DNA of 64,000 nt from Pilimelia terevasa (GCF_014647915.1 NZ_BMQC01000005.1:124001-188000), one strand, 5' to 3'; positions 34,865 to 45,580 are shown, counted from the first letter of the stretch. Notes: generated by a model not told the origin, from the letters alone. Program-made: numbers and translations.

Positions 34865-36255
34865 GGCCGGCCCGCCAGCCGGTCGACGGCGGCGGCGAAC
34901 GCCCGGCCGCGCGCCGGGTAGCCGCTGTACATGTCCTTCGACGCGGCGGCCGGGGCCAGCAGCACGGTGTCCCCCGGTGCGGCGAGCGCGGCGGCGGCGC
35001 GTACGACCTCGTCCATGGCCCCATCATCGACGCTGGCCACCTCCACGACCGGCAGGCCGGGGGCGTGTCGCCGCAGTGCCGCGGCCACGGCGGCCCGGTC
35101 GACGCCGAGCAGCACCGCCCCGGCGAGCCGGCCGGCGACCGCCGCGACCAGCGGGTCGACGTCCACGCCCTTGAGCTGGCCGCCGGCCACCCAGACCACC
35201 CGCGGGTAGGAGGTGAGCGAGGCGTGCGCGGCGTGGGGGTTGGTGGCCTTGCTGTCGTCGACGTACCGGACCCCGGCCACGGTGGCGACCGCGGCGTTGC
35301 GGTGCGGCTCGGGGGTGTAGCCGCGCAGCCCGGCGGCCACGGCCGCGGCCGGCACGCCGGCCGCGCGGGCCAGCGCGGCGGCGTGCAGGGCGTTGGCGAC
35401 GTTGTGCGCCCCGGCCGGCCGGACCGCCGCGGCCTCGACCAGCGGCGTCGGCGCCGCGCACGGCGCGGACTCGACCAGCGTCCCGTCCAGCACCCCGAGC
35501 ACGTGCCCGTCGCCGACCTGCGGCGGGCGCAGGGTCACGCCGATCCGGTCCCCGGCCACGGCGCGCAGCAGGGCGGCGACCCGCGGGTCGTCCAGGTTGC
35601 CCACGGCGGTGCCGTCGGCGGCCGCGGACCGCCAGATCGCCGTCTTGGCCTCCTGGTACGCGGCGAAGGAGCCGTGCCAGTCGAGGTGGTCGTCGGCGAG
35701 GTTCAGCAGCGCGCCGGCCTGCGGCGCCAGCAGCCGGGACCAGTGGAGCTGGAAGCTGGACAGCTCCACGGCCAGCACGTCGTACGCCGGGTCCGCCGCG
35801 GCCTCGACCAGCGGCGTGCCGATGTTGCCCAGCGCGGCGGTGCGGCGGCCGGCGGCCGCGAGGATCGCCGCGAGCATCGTGACGGTGGTGGTCTTGCCGT
35901 TGGTGCCGGTGACCGCCAGCCACCCGGGCGCGCCCGGGCCGCGCAGCCGCCAGGCCAGCTCCGGTTCGCTGTACACCTCGATGCCGGCGGCGGCCGCGGC
36001 GGTGACCAGCGGGTGCGTCGGCGGGAAGCCCGGCGAGACGACGACGTCGGTGACGCCGGCCAGCAGCTCCGGCGACGGGGTGTCGGCCACGACGAACGCG
36101 GCGCCCGCCGCGGCCAGCTCCTCCCCCGCCGCGGTCGCGCTCCGGTCCACGACCGTGACCGCGGCGCCCCGGCGCAGCAGGGCGGTGGCGGCCGCGCGGC
36201 CGGCGACGCCGGTCCCCCCGACGACGGCCACCCGGCGCGACCAGTCGAACCGCAC
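34861..36255 (-). CDS. murD: UDP-MurNAc-L-alanine:D-glutamate ligase MurD
   Basis: A 464-residue Mur ligase. Visible motifs: VAVVGGTGVAGRAAATALL (uracil-binding), VVVSPGFPPTHPL, ATP-binding LAVTGTNGKTTTVTML, ALGNIGTPL, VELSSFQLHW, NLADDHLDWHGS, YVDDSKATNPHAAHAS and VLLAPAAASKDMYSGYPARG. GTG 36255 is 3 bases after the mraY stop, so expression is coupled. The product feeds MurE/MurF upstream in the operon. Confidence 0.96.
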   Translation of the reverse strand: MRFDWSRRVAVVGGTGVAGRAAATALLRRGAAVTVVDRSATAAGEELAAAGAAFVVADTPSPELLAGVTDVVVSPGFPPTHPLVTAAAAAGIEVYSEPELAWRLRGPGAPGWLAVTGTNGKTTTVTMLAAILAAAGRRTAALGNIGTPLVEAAADPAYDVLAVELSSFQLHWSRLLAPQAGALLNLADDHLDWHGSFAAYQEAKTAIWRSAAADGTAVGNLDDPRVAALLRAVAGDRIGVTLRPPQVGDGHVLGVLDGTLVESAPCAAPTPLVEAAAVRPAGAHNVANALHAAALARAAGVPAAAVAAGLRGYTPEPHRNAAVATVAGVRYVDDSKATNPHAAHASLTSYPRVVWVAGGQLKGVDVDPLVAAVAGRLAGAVLLGVDRAAVAAALRRHAPGLPVVEVASVDDGAMDEVVRAAAALAAPGDTVLLAPAAASKDMYSGYPARGRAFAAAVDRLAGRP

Positions 36256-36258
36256 GGC

Positions 36259-37389
36259 TCAGCCCATCTTGGCGAGGAAGTCGCCGTAGAAGATACCGAG
36301 GCCGACCGCCACGCCGAGGCCGGCGACGATCCAGAACCGGACGACGATGTTGACCTCGCTCCAGCCGGACAGCTCGAAGTGGTGCTGGAGCGGCGACATC
36401 TTGAACACCCGCTTGCCGGTGGTACGGAACGAGATGATCTGGATCACGACCGACATCGTGATGATCACGAACAGCGCGCCGAGGATCGGCAGCAGCATGA
36501 TCGTCCGGGTGGACATCGCCAGGCCGCCGATCAGGCCGCCCAGGCCCAGGGCGCCGGTGTCGCCCATGAAGATCCGGGCCGGCGACGTGTTCCACCACAG
36601 GAACCCGACGCAGGCCCCCGCCGCCGCCCCCGCGATGAGGGCGATCTCCAGCGGGTCGCGCACCCGGTAGCAGTACTCGGCCACCGCACCGTAGTTGGCG
36701 TCGGCGCACCAGTGCCGGTACTGCCAGAACGCGATCAGCGCGTACGCCCCCAGCACCATCACCGAGGTCCCGGTGGCCAGGCCGTCCAGGCCGTCGGTGA
36801 GGTTCACGCCGTTGGTGCTGGCCAGCACGACGAAGATGAAGATGATCACGGCGCCGACCTTGCCGACGTCCAGCCAGGCGATGTCCCGGACGAAGGACAG
36901 GGTGGTGCTGCCGACCGACTCGAAGTTCGACGGCCGCCCCTCCAGGTCCAGCATGCTGCTCTGGAAGCCGAGCGCCACCATGCCGAACACGGCGCCCACC
37001 AGGAGCTGCCCGATCAGCTTGCCCCGCTTGTTCAGGCCCGCGCTGTTGCGCTTGCGCACCTTGAGGAAGTCGTCGACGAAGCCGACCGCGCCGCAGAACA
37101 CGAACAGGCCCAGCAGCACCAGCCCGGTGACCGTCGGCTGGACCTGGAAGATCTGCTCCGCCGGCAGGGTGGTCAACGCCAGGTGCCCCGCGACGTACGC
37201 GACGAGGGTGGCGATGATGAACACCACGCCGCCCATCGTCGGCGTCCCCCGCTTGCCCTGGTGCATCTGCGGACCGTCGGCGCGAATCGGCTGCCCGGCC
37301 TTGAGCCGGGTGAAGACCTTGATCGCCACCGGGGTGCCGAGAAGCGAGACCAGGAACGCGACCGCGGCCGCGACGATCACCGCCCGCAC
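36259..37389 (-). CDS. mraY: Phospho-MurNAc-pentapeptide translocase MraY
   Basis: A 376-residue membrane enzyme that makes lipid I from UDP-MurNAc-pentapeptide and undecaprenyl phosphate. Ten helices with [10 protein letters not shown], the catalytic [44 protein letters not shown] and [15 protein letters not shown] 37389 is chosen because its residues ([19 protein letters not shown]) match the family start; longer upstream frames run into murF. It is 4 bases after the murF stop. Confidence 0.96.
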   Translation of the reverse strand: MRAVIVAAAVAFLVSLLGTPVAIKVFTRLKAGQPIRADGPQMHQGKRGTPTMGGVVFIIATLVAYVAGHLALTTLPAEQIFQVQPTVTGLVLLGLFVFCGAVGFVDDFLKVRKRNSAGLNKRGKLIGQLLVGAVFGMVALGFQSSMLDLEGRPSNFESVGSTTLSFVRDIAWLDVGKVGAVIIFIFVVLASTNGVNLTDGLDGLATGTSVMVLGAYALIAFWQYRHWCADANYGAVAEYCYRVRDPLEIALIAGAAAGACVGFLWWNTSPARIFMGDTGALGLGGLIGGLAMSTRTIMLLPILGALFVIITMSVVIQIISFRTTGKRVFKMSPLQHHFELSGWSEVNIVVRFWIVAGLGVAVGLGIFYGDFLAKMG

Positions 37390-37393
37390 TGTG

Positions 37394-38875
37394 TCATCCT
37401 TCCGATGCTGAGCCATTGGCCGACGCCGTCGGCGTGCCGCCATGGGCCGACGAGGCCGGCGCTTCATTGTGGATGACCTGTTCACCGACCCGGAAGCCGG
37501 CGTCGTCCCGGAGGGCGTCGGCCACGTCCCACGTCCGGTACCGCGAGCCCTTGACCAGGACGACGTCGCCCGGTGTCAGGACCCGGCGCAGGTGCGCGAC
37601 GGCCGCCGCCTGGTCGTCGACGAGGGTCACCCGTCCGGCGTACCCCGGGACCGCCCGCGCCGCCGCGTGGGCGGGCGCCGCCTCCCGGCCCACGACGACC
37701 AGCTCCGCGACGGCCAGCTCCGCCGCCAGCCGGCCGACCTCCGCGTGCCCGTCGGCCTCGGCGTGGCCCAGCTCGGCCATGTAGCCCAGCACGGCCACGG
37801 TCCGGCGGCCGGCGCCGAGCGCCGCCAGCGCCCGCAGCGCCGCCGCGGTCGAGGCGGGGTTGGCGTTGTACGAGTCGTCGATGACCGTCACCCCGTCGGG
37901 GCGGTCGTAGACGTCCATCCGGCGCGCGGACACCGGGCGCAGCGCGCCCAGCGCGGGGCCGAGCCGCGCCAGCGGGAACCCCAGCCGCAGGGCGACCGCC
38001 GCGGCGGCGAGCACGTTGCCGACCTGGTGGGCGCCGGCCACGCCCAGCCGCACCGGTACCTCGCCCTCAGGCGCCACCAGCGTGAACGCCGCGCGGCCCC
38101 GGGCGTCGAGCGCGACGTCGCGGGCGCGGACCCGCGCGTCGGGGGCGGTACCCACCAGGACCACCTCGGCGGCGGTCCGCGCGGCCATCGCCCGGACCCG
38201 CGGGTCGTCGGCGTTGAGGACGGCCAGGCCGCCGGCCGGCAGCGCCTCGACCAGTTCGCCCTTGGCGGCCGCCGTCGCCTCCAGGGAGCCGAACTCGCCC
38301 ACGTGCGCCGCGCCGACGTTGAGGACCACGCCGATCGCCGGGGGCGCCACCTGGCACAGGTGCGCGATGTGCCCGGCCCCGCGCGCCCCCAGCTCCAGGA
38401 CGAGGAAGCGGGTGTCGGGGCCGGCCTGGCAGACGGTGTACGGGTGGCCCAGCTCGTTGTTGAACGACCCCGGCGGCGCGACCGTCGGGCCGATCTGGGC
38501 CAGCAACTGGGCCAGGTGGTCCTTGGTGGTGGTCTTGCCGGACGAGCCGGTCAGGCCGACGACGGTGAGCCGCGGCAGCCGGTCCACGACCGCGCGGGCG
38601 AGCGCGCCGAGCGCCGCCAGCGGATCGGCGACCACGACCGTCGGCAGCGCGGGCAGCGCCCGGGTGGCCAGGGCCCCGACGGCGCCGGCCGCCGCGGCGG
38701 CGGGCGCGAAGTCGTGCCCGTCCACCCGCTCCCCGGCGATGGCGACGAACAGCCCGCCGGGGCCGGCGCGCCGCGAGTCGAACTCCACGGCTCCGGTGAC
38801 CAGGGCCGCCGCGCCGCCGCCGACGACGGTCCCGCCGACGGCGGCGGCGACCTCGGCCAGGCTCATCGCGATCAC
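37394..38875 (-). CDS. murF: UDP-MurNAc-tripeptide:D-Ala-D-Ala ligase MurF
   Basis: A 493-residue Mur ligase that adds D-Ala-D-Ala. It starts [15 protein letters not shown] and has [75 protein letters not shown] and [23 protein letters not shown] 38875 is preferred to ATG 38866 because the family usually begins MIxMxLAEIA and GGGGAGGGG lies upstream. It follows murE after 52 bases. Confidence 0.95.
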   Translation of the reverse strand: MIAMSLAEVAAAVGGTVVGGGAAALVTGAVEFDSRRAGPGGLFVAIAGERVDGHDFAPAAAAAGAVGALATRALPALPTVVVADPLAALGALARAVVDRLPRLTVVGLTGSSGKTTTKDHLAQLLAQIGPTVAPPGSFNNELGHPYTVCQAGPDTRFLVLELGARGAGHIAHLCQVAPPAIGVVLNVGAAHVGEFGSLEATAAAKGELVEALPAGGLAVLNADDPRVRAMAARTAAEVVLVGTAPDARVRARDVALDARGRAAFTLVAPEGEVPVRLGVAGAHQVGNVLAAAAVALRLGFPLARLGPALGALRPVSARRMDVYDRPDGVTVIDDSYNANPASTAAALRALAALGAGRRTVAVLGYMAELGHAEADGHAEVGRLAAELAVAELVVVGREAAPAHAAARAVPGYAGRVTLVDDQAAAVAHLRRVLTPGDVVLVKGSRYRTWDVADALRDDAGFRVGEQVIHNEAPASSAHGGTPTASANGSASEG

Positions 38876-38927
38876 CGCCGACCCCTCCCCCGCGTGCGGC
38901 GCGGCGCCGGGCCGCGTCGGGCCGGCG

Positions 38928-40442
38928 TCACCGCGCCAGCCCCGGGGCGTGGGCGGCGAGGGCCGCGGACAGCTCCTCGCGGTCGTCGAAGGGCAGCACC
39001 TCGACGCCGACGACCTGGCCGCGCTCGTGCCCCTTGCCCAGGACCGCGACCACGTCGCCCGGCCGGGCGCGGGCCACCGCCGCGGCGATCGCCTCGCGCC
39101 GGCCCGGTACCTCCACGACCTGTGCGGGCCCGCCGGCCGCGCCGGCCAGCACGGCCGACCGGATCGCCGCCGGGTCCTCGGTGCGGGGGTTGTCGTCGGT
39201 GACGACGACGAGGTCGGCGCCCCGGGCGGCCGCGGCACCCATGAGCGGGCGCTTGCCGGTGTCCCGGTCGCCGCCGGCCCCGACGACGCAGATCACCCGG
39301 CCGCCGTCGGCGTCGGCCAGGTCGCGCAGCGCGCGCAGGACCGCCACCATCGCGTCGGGCTTGTGCGCGTAGTCGACCACGCCGCGCACACCCCCGGCCG
39401 CGGGCACCTCCTCCAGCCGGCCCGGGATCACGGTGACGCCGGCCACGGCGCGCGCGGCGACCTGCGGGTCGACGCCCACCGCGGTGAGGGCGGCGAGGGC
39501 CAGCAGGGCGTTGGCGACGTTGTGCCGCCCCGGGAAGGCCACCCCGGCGGACAGCACGAGCCCGCCGGGCCCGTGGGCGGTGAACCGCTGGGCGCCGGCC
39601 CCGGCGACGTCGGCGGCCCGCCAGGTCGCCCCCGCCCCAGCGGCCGAGTAGGTGACCGTACGCGGCCCGGCGAGCGCCGCCAGGGCGGGGTCGTCGGCGT
39701 TGAGGACCTCGACCGCGCTGCGGCCGTCGAACAGCCGCGCCTTCGCGGCGAAGTAGGCGGCCGAGTCGGCGTGGAAGTCGAGGTGGTCCTGGCCGAAGTT
39801 CGTCCAGCCGCCGACGGCGAACCGCACGCCGCCCACCCGGTCCAGGGCCAGGGCGTGGCTGGAGACCTCCATCACCACGTCGGTGACGCCGCGCTCCCGG
39901 GCGGCGGCGAGCGCCGCCTGGAGGTCGGGTGCCTCGGGCGTGGTCCGGCTGCTGGGCACCACGAGGTCGCCGAGCCGGGTCTCGACGGTACCGATCAGGC
40001 CGGTGGTCCGGCCGGCGGCCCGCAGGCCCGCCTCCACCAGGTACGCCGTGGTGGTCTTGCCGGCGGTGCCGGTCAGGCCGATGACCGACAGCGCCGCGGT
40101 CGGGTCGCCGAAGACCGCGGCGGCGACGGCGCCCAGGACGGCGCGCGGGTCGGGTACCACCAGCGCCGGCAGCCCGGCCGCCGCCGCGGCGGCGGCGCCG
40201 GCCGGGTCGGTGAGCACCGCCACCGCGCCGCGCCGGGCCGCCTCCGCGACGTGCGCGGCGCCGTGCTGGCGGGCGCCGGGCAGGGCGGCGAACAGGTCGC
40301 CGACGCCGATCTCCCCGCTCACGTGGCTCATGCCGGCGACCGGGAGCGCGGCGTGCGCGGCCGGGGTCGGGGCGGCGGCGCGGCGGGCGAGGTCGCCCAG
40401 CGGGACGGCGGGCGCGGCGCGGGGGCGCGGATAGCTCGGCAC
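38928..40442 (-). CDS. murE: UDP-MurNAc-dipeptide:meso-diaminopimelate ligase MurE
   Basis: A 504-residue Mur ligase adding the third amino acid. Motifs: [77 protein letters not shown] and [21 protein letters not shown] is the meso-DAP recognition signature, so the cell wall should contain DAP at position 3, as in Micromonosporaceae. GTG 40442 is the only sensible start; its upstream site is weak (AGGGT). A 74-base gap separates it from ftsI. Confidence 0.95.
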   Translation of the reverse strand: MPSYPRPRAAPAVPLGDLARRAAAPTPAAHAALPVAGMSHVSGEIGVGDLFAALPGARQHGAAHVAEAARRGAVAVLTDPAGAAAAAAAGLPALVVPDPRAVLGAVAAAVFGDPTAALSVIGLTGTAGKTTTAYLVEAGLRAAGRTTGLIGTVETRLGDLVVPSSRTTPEAPDLQAALAAARERGVTDVVMEVSSHALALDRVGGVRFAVGGWTNFGQDHLDFHADSAAYFAAKARLFDGRSAVEVLNADDPALAALAGPRTVTYSAAGAGATWRAADVAGAGAQRFTAHGPGGLVLSAGVAFPGRHNVANALLALAALTAVGVDPQVAARAVAGVTVIPGRLEEVPAAGGVRGVVDYAHKPDAMVAVLRALRDLADADGGRVICVVGAGGDRDTGKRPLMGAAAARGADLVVVTDDNPRTEDPAAIRSAVLAGAAGGPAQVVEVPGRREAIAAAVARARPGDVVAVLGKGHERGQVVGVEVLPFDDREELSAALAAHAPGLAR

Positions 40443-40516
40443 GCCGAAAGACCCTACCCTGAGCGCTCCGCCGGACCCCGGGGCGCCGCGGCCGGCGGCC
40501 CCGCGGGCGTCGGCGG

Positions 40517-42820
40517 TCAGGGGAAGAAGACGAACGTCGGCGGCCGGACGGTGGTCGGCGGCACCTTCGCCCGGGTCAGGGCGAAGGCCATGATGTCGCG
40601 GAAGGCGGGCGCGGCGACGGCGCCGCCCTCGCCGCCGGGCGTGTGGGCGAACACGGCCACCACGAACCGGGGCGCCTCCGCCGGCGCCATGCCCACGAAC
40701 GAGGCCACCTCGCCGGGCGTGTACCGGCTGTCCACGACCTGCTTGCCGGTGCCCGTCTTGCCCGCCACCCGGTACCCGCGCACCGCCGCCCCGTTGCCGG
40801 TGGCGCCGCGCACGCTCACCACCGCCTCCATCGCGTGCCGCAGCGCCGCCGCGTTCGCGCTGTTGAGGACCGCCCGGCGGACCGGCGGAGGCCCGGGGCG
40901 GACCTTGCCGTCGGGGCCGATCACCTCCCGGACGAGGTGCGGCTGGATCCACGTGCCGTTGTTGGCGATCGCGGCGTAGGCGGCGGCGACCTGTACCGGC
41001 GTCGCGGCCACGCCGTGGCCGATGGGCACCGACCCGTACGACGACGGGCTCCACCGCTCGGGCGGCTGGACCAGGCCGGCGGCCTCGCCGGGCACGCCGA
41101 CGCCGGTCGGCTTGCCCAGGCCGAAGCGGCGCTGGTACTCGTACAGCTTCGGCGCGCCGAGCCGGTCAGCGATCTTGATGGTGCCGACGTTCGACGAGTA
41201 CGCCAGGATCCCGGCCAGCGACACGTCGCGCGGCCGGTAGTACGGGTGCGTGTCGGCAAACTGCGTGTCGCCCTTGGTGATCGTCGGCCCGATCTCGACC
41301 GCGGTGTCGGGGCGGATCGCGCCCTCCTGCAGCGCGGCGCCGAGCACGAGCGCCTTGTGGACCGAGCCGGGGTCCACGACCGCGCTGGTCGCCTGGTCCT
41401 CGCGGGCCTTGGCCGGCTGGCGCAGCGGGTCGGCGGCGTCGTACGTCGGGTAGCTGGCCTGCGCCACCACCTCGCCGGTGGCCGGGTCCAGCACGACGGC
41501 CGCCGCCCACGTGGCGCCGACCGAGTTCATGTGCTGGAACAGCGTGCGCTGGGCGTGGAACTGAAGGTCCCGGTCCAGGGTCAGCCGCAGCGAGCTGCCC
41601 GGCTGGGCGGGCGTCTCCTTCTGGTACCCGCCGGGGATCGCCATCGACTCGTAGGAGCCGCCGTCGGCGCCGCGCTCGAACACCCGCTCGCCGTCGCGGC
41701 CGCGCAGCAGCGAGTCGAATTTGGCCTCCATGCCCTCCAGGCCGTCGAGGTCGGCGCCGGTGAAGCCGATCAGGTTGGCGGCCAGGTCGTGGCCGGGTAC
41801 CTCGCGCCGCTCGTCGTGGGCGGTGTGGACACCGACGAGCCGGAGGGCGGCGACCTGCGCGGCGGTCTCGGGGGTGACGCCGCGCTGGAGGTACTCGAAC
41901 TCCGCGGGCCGGCCGTCGTCGCGGGCGTGCGGGGTCAGCTTGGGCAGCAGCGCCGAGCTGGCGACGCCGAGCAGGGGCGTGAGGAGCCGGGCCACGGCCG
42001 CCGGGTCCTCCACCTTGCTCGGGTCGGCGTAGATGTAGCGGGCCTCGACGCTGCGGGCCAGGACGGCGCCGGACCGGTCGAGGATCGCGCCGCGCTTGGC
42101 GGGCAGGGGCACGCTGTCCAGACGGCTGCGCAGGCCGTCGCGGGCGAACGCCGACGCGTCGGTGACCTGGAGGCCGACCAGGCGCACGCCGACGACGGCG
42201 AACATCGCCAGCGCCAGGAAGGTGGCCAGGCGCAGGCGGCGGGGGGGGTCGCCGAGCTTGGGGGGCGCGGGCCGGCGGGCCGCGGGACGGCGGCGCGGGG
42301 CGGCCGGGCGCGGCGCGGGCCGCGGCTGCGCGGCGCTCCCGGCAGCGGGCTCCCGGGTGCCGGCGCTGCGGACCGCGGCCTTCCGGCTCCCGGCGCCGCG
42401 GGTGCCGGTCCGGGTGCCGGTGCTCCGGGTGCCGGTGGATGCCGCGGTGCTCCGGCCCGCCGTGGGCTTCGCCGGGGCGGCACCCGCGGGCGGCGTGGCC
42501 GCGGGCCGCGGGCGGGGCGCCGCCGGGCCGCGGCGGACGCGGGCCGCGCGGGGCGCAGGTGCGTCGTCGTCGCCCTCGTCCGGGTCCTCGTCGGTGGGCG
42601 GGGCCGCGGGGCGCTGCCGCGCCGGGCGGCGCCGGGCCGGCGCGTCGGGACTCTCGCCGTCGACCACCCGCAGCGCCGGCCGGAACGGGTCGGCTGCCCG
42701 CGGCTGCTCGCGGACCGTCCGCCCGCGCGGCGTGTACCGCCGGGCGTCGCCGATCCTGCCGCGGCCGGCGCGGCGGGTGCCGGGGGCGTCGTCGTCGCCG
42801 GGCTCGGCGGGACCGGGCAC
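40517..42820 (-). CDS. ftsI: Septal transpeptidase (class B PBP) FtsI
   Basis: A 767-residue class B penicillin-binding protein. A 195-residue Arg/Pro/Ala-rich disordered cytoplasmic segment precedes one membrane helix (about 197-217). The dimerisation region ([39 protein letters not shown]) and the transpeptidase domain follow with SVHK (active-site Ser), SSN and KTGT motifs. FtsI cross-links septal peptidoglycan with FtsW. The N-terminal tail is long compared with E. coli FtsI (about 25 residues) and includes TGTR repeats. GTG 42820 lies 3 bases after the ftsL-like stop. Confidence 0.94.
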   Translation of the reverse strand: MPGPAEPGDDDAPGTRRAGRGRIGDARRYTPRGRTVREQPRAADPFRPALRVVDGESPDAPARRRPARQRPAAPPTDEDPDEGDDDAPAPRAARVRRGPAAPRPRPAATPPAGAAPAKPTAGRSTAASTGTRSTGTRTGTRGAGSRKAAVRSAGTREPAAGSAAQPRPAPRPAAPRRRPAARRPAPPKLGDPPRRLRLATFLALAMFAVVGVRLVGLQVTDASAFARDGLRSRLDSVPLPAKRGAILDRSGAVLARSVEARYIYADPSKVEDPAAVARLLTPLLGVASSALLPKLTPHARDDGRPAEFEYLQRGVTPETAAQVAALRLVGVHTAHDERREVPGHDLAANLIGFTGADLDGLEGMEAKFDSLLRGRDGERVFERGADGGSYESMAIPGGYQKETPAQPGSSLRLTLDRDLQFHAQRTLFQHMNSVGATWAAAVVLDPATGEVVAQASYPTYDAADPLRQPAKAREDQATSAVVDPGSVHKALVLGAALQEGAIRPDTAVEIGPTITKGDTQFADTHPYYRPRDVSLAGILAYSSNVGTIKIADRLGAPKLYEYQRRFGLGKPTGVGVPGEAAGLVQPPERWSPSSYGSVPIGHGVAATPVQVAAAYAAIANNGTWIQPHLVREVIGPDGKVRPGPPPVRRAVLNSANAAALRHAMEAVVSVRGATGNGAAVRGYRVAGKTGTGKQVVDSRYTPGEVASFVGMAPAEAPRFVVAVFAHTPGGEGGAVAAPAFRDIMAFALTRAKVPPTTVRPPTFVFFP

Positions 42821-42823
42821 GCG

Positions 42824-43408
42824 CTACCTCCCGGCCCGTCGCTCGTTGCTTCTGGTGATGTCCTGTTTATCGGAACGTGACCCCGTCCGGGCGGCCACCG
42901 GATCGGTGAGCGGACTGGGCAGCTCGACCTTGCGACCGTTCGGCAGCGTGATGACGGCCGGCTGGCCGTCGTAGGTCATCCCCAGCCGCTCCGCGGCCCG
43001 GTACAGGGAGTTCGGCGCCTCGGCGTCCTCGATCTTCTTGCGCAGCTCCGCCTCCTCCTGGTCCAGGGCGGCGTGCTGCTGCTGGAGGGTCTGGAGCTTG
43101 AAGGCGTTCTCCATCACGGTCGTGTTGACCACGAGGATGCCCAGCACCCCGCCGACGACCACGAGCAGCAGCAGCGCGACGAACGGCGCGCGCGGGACCG
43201 CCACCGGTGCCGGCGGCGCCACGGTCAGCCACGACGCGGCGCGCCGCCGCGGCGCGGCGGGCTGCGCGGCGAGCGCGGTGGCCCCGTCGACCGGCGGCGC
43301 CGGCCGCCCGGCCCGCGCCTGGTCGGTGTGGTGCGCCGCGGTCCGACCCCCGGACCGCGGTGCACCGGTGCGGCGCCGTGCGGCCCCGCCCCCCGGTACG
43401 GCGTTCAT
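42824..43408 (-). CDS. FtsL-like septum formation protein
   Basis: A 194-residue bitopic protein. An approximately 75-residue basic, disordered head is followed by one membrane helix ([20 protein letters not shown]), then a coiled-coil ([31 protein letters not shown]) and a short tail with [11 protein letters not shown]. Position between rsmH and ftsI and this topology identify the FtsL/DivIC class. Sequence conservation of this family is low, so assignment rests on topology and position. The ATG overlaps the rsmH stop (ATGA) and has GGGAGG upstream. Confidence 0.85.
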   Translation of the reverse strand: MNAVPGGGAARRRTGAPRSGGRTAAHHTDQARAGRPAPPVDGATALAAQPAAPRRRAASWLTVAPPAPVAVPRAPFVALLLLVVVGGVLGILVVNTTVMENAFKLQTLQQQHAALDQEEAELRKKIEDAEAPNSLYRAAERLGMTYDGQPAVITLPNGRKVELPSPLTDPVAARTGSRSDKQDITRSNERRAGR

Positions 43409-44523
43409 GTCGCCTCCCCTGTCTCGTCCCCTGTCCCCCACGCCCCCGGGGGCGGTGTCCGCCGCTGGCCGGACCGTTCGCGGACGGTCCCCCCGGTGCG
43501 GCGGTACGGACGCCTCGCGGCGCCCCGGTCGGCCGTGGCAGCGGCCTGTGTGTCGAACGCGGCGATCCGCTCCGCGGCGCGCAGCCGGACCGACTGCGCG
43601 CGCGGGTTCGCCGCCACCTCCTGCTCCGAGGCCAGCTCGGCCCCCCGGGTCAGCAGCCGGAACGTCGGCCCCATGCCCGGCAGCTCCACCGGCAGCTCCA
43701 CCGGCGCGCTGCTGCGCACCCGCGGCGCCAGGACCTGTTTGGTGAGCCGGTCCTCCAGCGAGTGGTAGGACAGGACCACCAGGCGGCCGCCCGGCGCCAG
43801 CGCGTCCAGCGCCGCCGGCAGCGCCGCCTCCAGCGCCGCCAGCTCCTGGTTGACCTCCATGCGCAGGGCCTGGAAGGTCCGCTTGGCCGGGTGTCCCCCC
43901 GTCCGCCGGGCCGCCGCCGGGATCGCGTCCCGGACGAGGTCGGCCAGGCGGGCCGAGCTGACCAGCCGCCCGCGGGACCGTTCCCGGCCGATGGCCGAGA
44001 CGATCCGCGGAGCGAACTTCTCCTCCCCGTACACCCGCAAAACCCGGATCAGGTCCTTTTCGGAGTATTCGTTGAGGATCTCCTCGGCGGTGACGCCCGT
44101 GGACTGGTCCATCCGCATGTCCAGCGGCGCGTCCTGGGCGTACGCGAAGCCCCGGTCGGCCGCGTCGAGCTGGAGCGAGGAGACGCCCAGGTCGAACAGC
44201 ACGGAGTCGGCGTGCGGCAGGCCCAGCCCGGCCAGCGCCCCGGGAAGCCCGTCGTAGACGGTGTGCACGAGGCGCACGCGGTCACCGAAGGGCGCCAGGC
44301 GCGCCCGGGAGTGGGCCAGCGCCTCGGTGTCGCGGTCGAGGCCGACGACGACGACGTCCGGGTCCGCCCGCAGGACGGCCTCGGCGTGCCCGCCCAGGCC
44401 GACCGTGGCGTCCACGTGCACCGGCGTCCGCCCGGCGCCGGCCGCGGCCCGCAGCGCGGGGGTGAGCAGCGCCAGGCACCGCTCCAGGAGAACCGGCACG
44501 TGCGTGCCGCGCAGCTCCCCCAT
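43405..44523 (-). CDS. rsmH: 16S rRNA (cytosine1402-N4)-methyltransferase RsmH
   Basis: A 372-residue SAM methyltransferase. Starts [19 protein letters not shown], then [15 protein letters not shown] (SAM site), [67 protein letters not shown] and [12 protein letters not shown]. It modifies the decoding-site C1402 of 16S rRNA. It follows mraZ after a 206-base gap with an unusual inverted repeat; the ATG has GAGGGGG before it. Confidence 0.96.
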   Translation of the reverse strand: MGELRGTHVPVLLERCLALLTPALRAAAGAGRTPVHVDATVGLGGHAEAVLRADPDVVVVGLDRDTEALAHSRARLAPFGDRVRLVHTVYDGLPGALAGLGLPHADSVLFDLGVSSLQLDAADRGFAYAQDAPLDMRMDQSTGVTAEEILNEYSEKDLIRVLRVYGEEKFAPRIVSAIGRERSRGRLVSSARLADLVRDAIPAAARRTGGHPAKRTFQALRMEVNQELAALEAALPAALDALAPGGRLVVLSYHSLEDRLTKQVLAPRVRSSAPVELPVELPGMGPTFRLLTRGAELASEQEVAANPRAQSVRLRAAERIAAFDTQAAATADRGAARRPYRRTGGTVRERSGQRRTPPPGAWGTGDETGEAT

Positions 44524-44571
44524 GTCGCCCCCTCACTGTGGTGCTGTCCGCCGGTCGTTCGCGCGACCGGC

Positions 44572-44694
44572 GCTGTCCGTACCGTCAAATCCCCATCCGC
44601 TCCCGCCCGTCCGAAACGGACCGGTGACTCGCGCCTGCCGCCGGGGAAGTGGCCTCAGGTGCCGAGCGGGTGGAGATTTGGCGGTACGGCGTGC
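44572..44694. repeat. Inverted repeat of a GGAGATTTG motif in the mraZ-rsmH gap
   Basis: Arms 44572-44598 and 44668-44694 match as reverse complements at 21 of 27 positions, with the cores CCGTACCG and CAAATC identical, separated by 69 bases that include a small GTCCG/CGGAC hairpin. The right arm is nearly identical to 6338-6360 before the metalloprotease gene. It could fold in the mraZ-rsmH message or be a protein site. Role unknown. Confidence 0.55.
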
Positions 44695-44729
44695 CGCGGT
44701 ACCAGGCTCGCCGCGCCCGGTGGCCGCCG

Positions 44730-45161
44730 CTACAGCCCGCCGGGCAGGACCCCCTCCCCGATCTCGGCGAAGTCGTCCTCGCTCGCGTCGAGGTAGGACT
44801 CCCACGCCGCCGCGTCCCAGATCTCGACCCGGCTGCTCGCCCCGATCACCGCGAGCTCCCGGGTCAGGCCCGCGTACTGGCGCAGGTGCGCCGGCAGCGT
44901 GACCCGCCCCTGCTTGTCGGGGGTCTCGTCGTGCGCGCTGGCGAAGAAGACCCGGCTGTACGCGCGGGCCGCCTTGTGGGTCATCGGCTGCGCCTGGAGC
45001 TGGGTGGCGATCCGCTGGAACTCGGCGACGGGGAACACGTAGAGACAGCGCTCCTGCCCTTTGGTGATCACGACGCCTCCCGCCAGCCCGTCCCGGAACT
45101 TCGCCGGCAGGATCAGCCGGCTCTTGTCGTCCAGGCGCGGGGTGTGCGTGCCGAGGAACAT
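44730..45161 (-). CDS. mraZ: Transcriptional regulator MraZ
   Basis: A 143-residue protein made of two AbrB-like MraZ repeats, each with a DxxGR/SRxxLP core: [14 protein letters not shown] (about 10-25) and [14 protein letters not shown] (about 85-100). MraZ forms a ring that binds tandem GTGGG-type repeats and controls its own dcw operon. ATG 45161 begins [12 protein letters not shown] as in the family; GGGGGG lies 8 bases upstream. The predicted operators lie about 315-340 bases upstream (45476-45501), giving a long leader of about 310 nt. Confidence 0.95.
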   Translation of the reverse strand: MFLGTHTPRLDDKSRLILPAKFRDGLAGGVVITKGQERCLYVFPVAEFQRIATQLQAQPMTHKAARAYSRVFFASAHDETPDKQGRVTLPAHLRQYAGLTRELAVIGASSRVEIWDAAAWESYLDASEDDFAEIGEGVLPGGL

Positions 45162-45475
45162 CGGCGGCACCCCCCTCGCTCCGGCGCCTGCCGCGCCGTG
45201 CCGGCCGGGACGGGCCACACAGCGCCGCACGCGCTGACGCAGTCCGGCTGCGGACCCCCACGGCCGGGTGCGCCCTACGAGCTCCCCCACGGTGGCCGAC
45301 GGTCACCGACCCCCACCGCGTCTCGCGCGCCGCGGCCCGCGTCCCGCACCTGGGCTGCGCGCCCGTCCGGGACCCGGAGTCCTGCACCCGTCTGGGCCGG
45401 AGCCCCTACCCCGCAGGACCGCATCCTGCGCTCGGCAGGACCGGAATCGGTGGCTACCCCCAGCGCACCAACGCC
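45162..45475 (-). other. Long 5' leader of mraZ
   Basis: The predicted mraZ transcript has about 310 nt before the ATG. It contains three GTGGGGG motifs on the minus strand (45255-45261, 45284-45290, 45310-45316) spaced 29 and 26 bases, not the 10-bp register of the true boxes. No supported gene or terminator was found here. Confidence 0.4.
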
Positions 45476-45501
45476 CCCCACTCTACTCCACTTCACTCCA
45501 C
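45476..45501 (-). promoter_or_regulatory. MraZ box array facing mraZ
   Basis: On the minus strand GTGGAG (45496-45501), GTGGAG (45486-45491) and GTGGGG (45476-45481) repeat with exact 10-bp periodicity. Three tandem repeats at one helical turn is the MraZ operator layout known from other bacteria. Confidence 0.75.
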
Positions 45502-45507
45502 CCGCAA
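45480..45507 (-). promoter_or_regulatory. mraZ (dcw) promoter overlapped by MraZ boxes
   Basis: Minus-strand TTGCGG (45502-45507), a 16-base spacer and TAGAGT (45480-45485) form a credible -35/-10 pair. Two MraZ boxes fill the spacer and the third begins in the -10, so MraZ binding should block polymerase: autorepression. Confidence 0.6.
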
Positions 45508-45554
45508 TCGGAATCATGCGTCCGGCTGATCTGGTCGCTCCCGCAAAACCGCAG

Positions 45555-45580
45555 GTCAGGCGCGGTGGAGCGCAGTGGAG
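45555..45580 (+). promoter_or_regulatory. Second MraZ box array facing murT-gatD
   Basis: On the plus strand GTGGAG occurs at 45565-45570 and 45575-45580 with 10-bp spacing; GTCAGG at 45555-45560 is a degenerate third unit in register. This array is in opposite orientation to the mraZ array and upstream of murT. No clear -10/-35 pair for murT was found near it. Confidence 0.6.

Noticed and set aside
44649-44730. A small plus-strand gene starting at the GTGGAGATTTGG motif
   Set aside because: The peptide has no family features and the frame simply runs on, antisense to mraZ; the motif itself is kept as a finding.
45255-45316. Three GTGGGGG motifs in the mraZ leader as further MraZ boxes
   Set aside because: Spacing of 29 and 26 bases is not the 10-bp register of true arrays.
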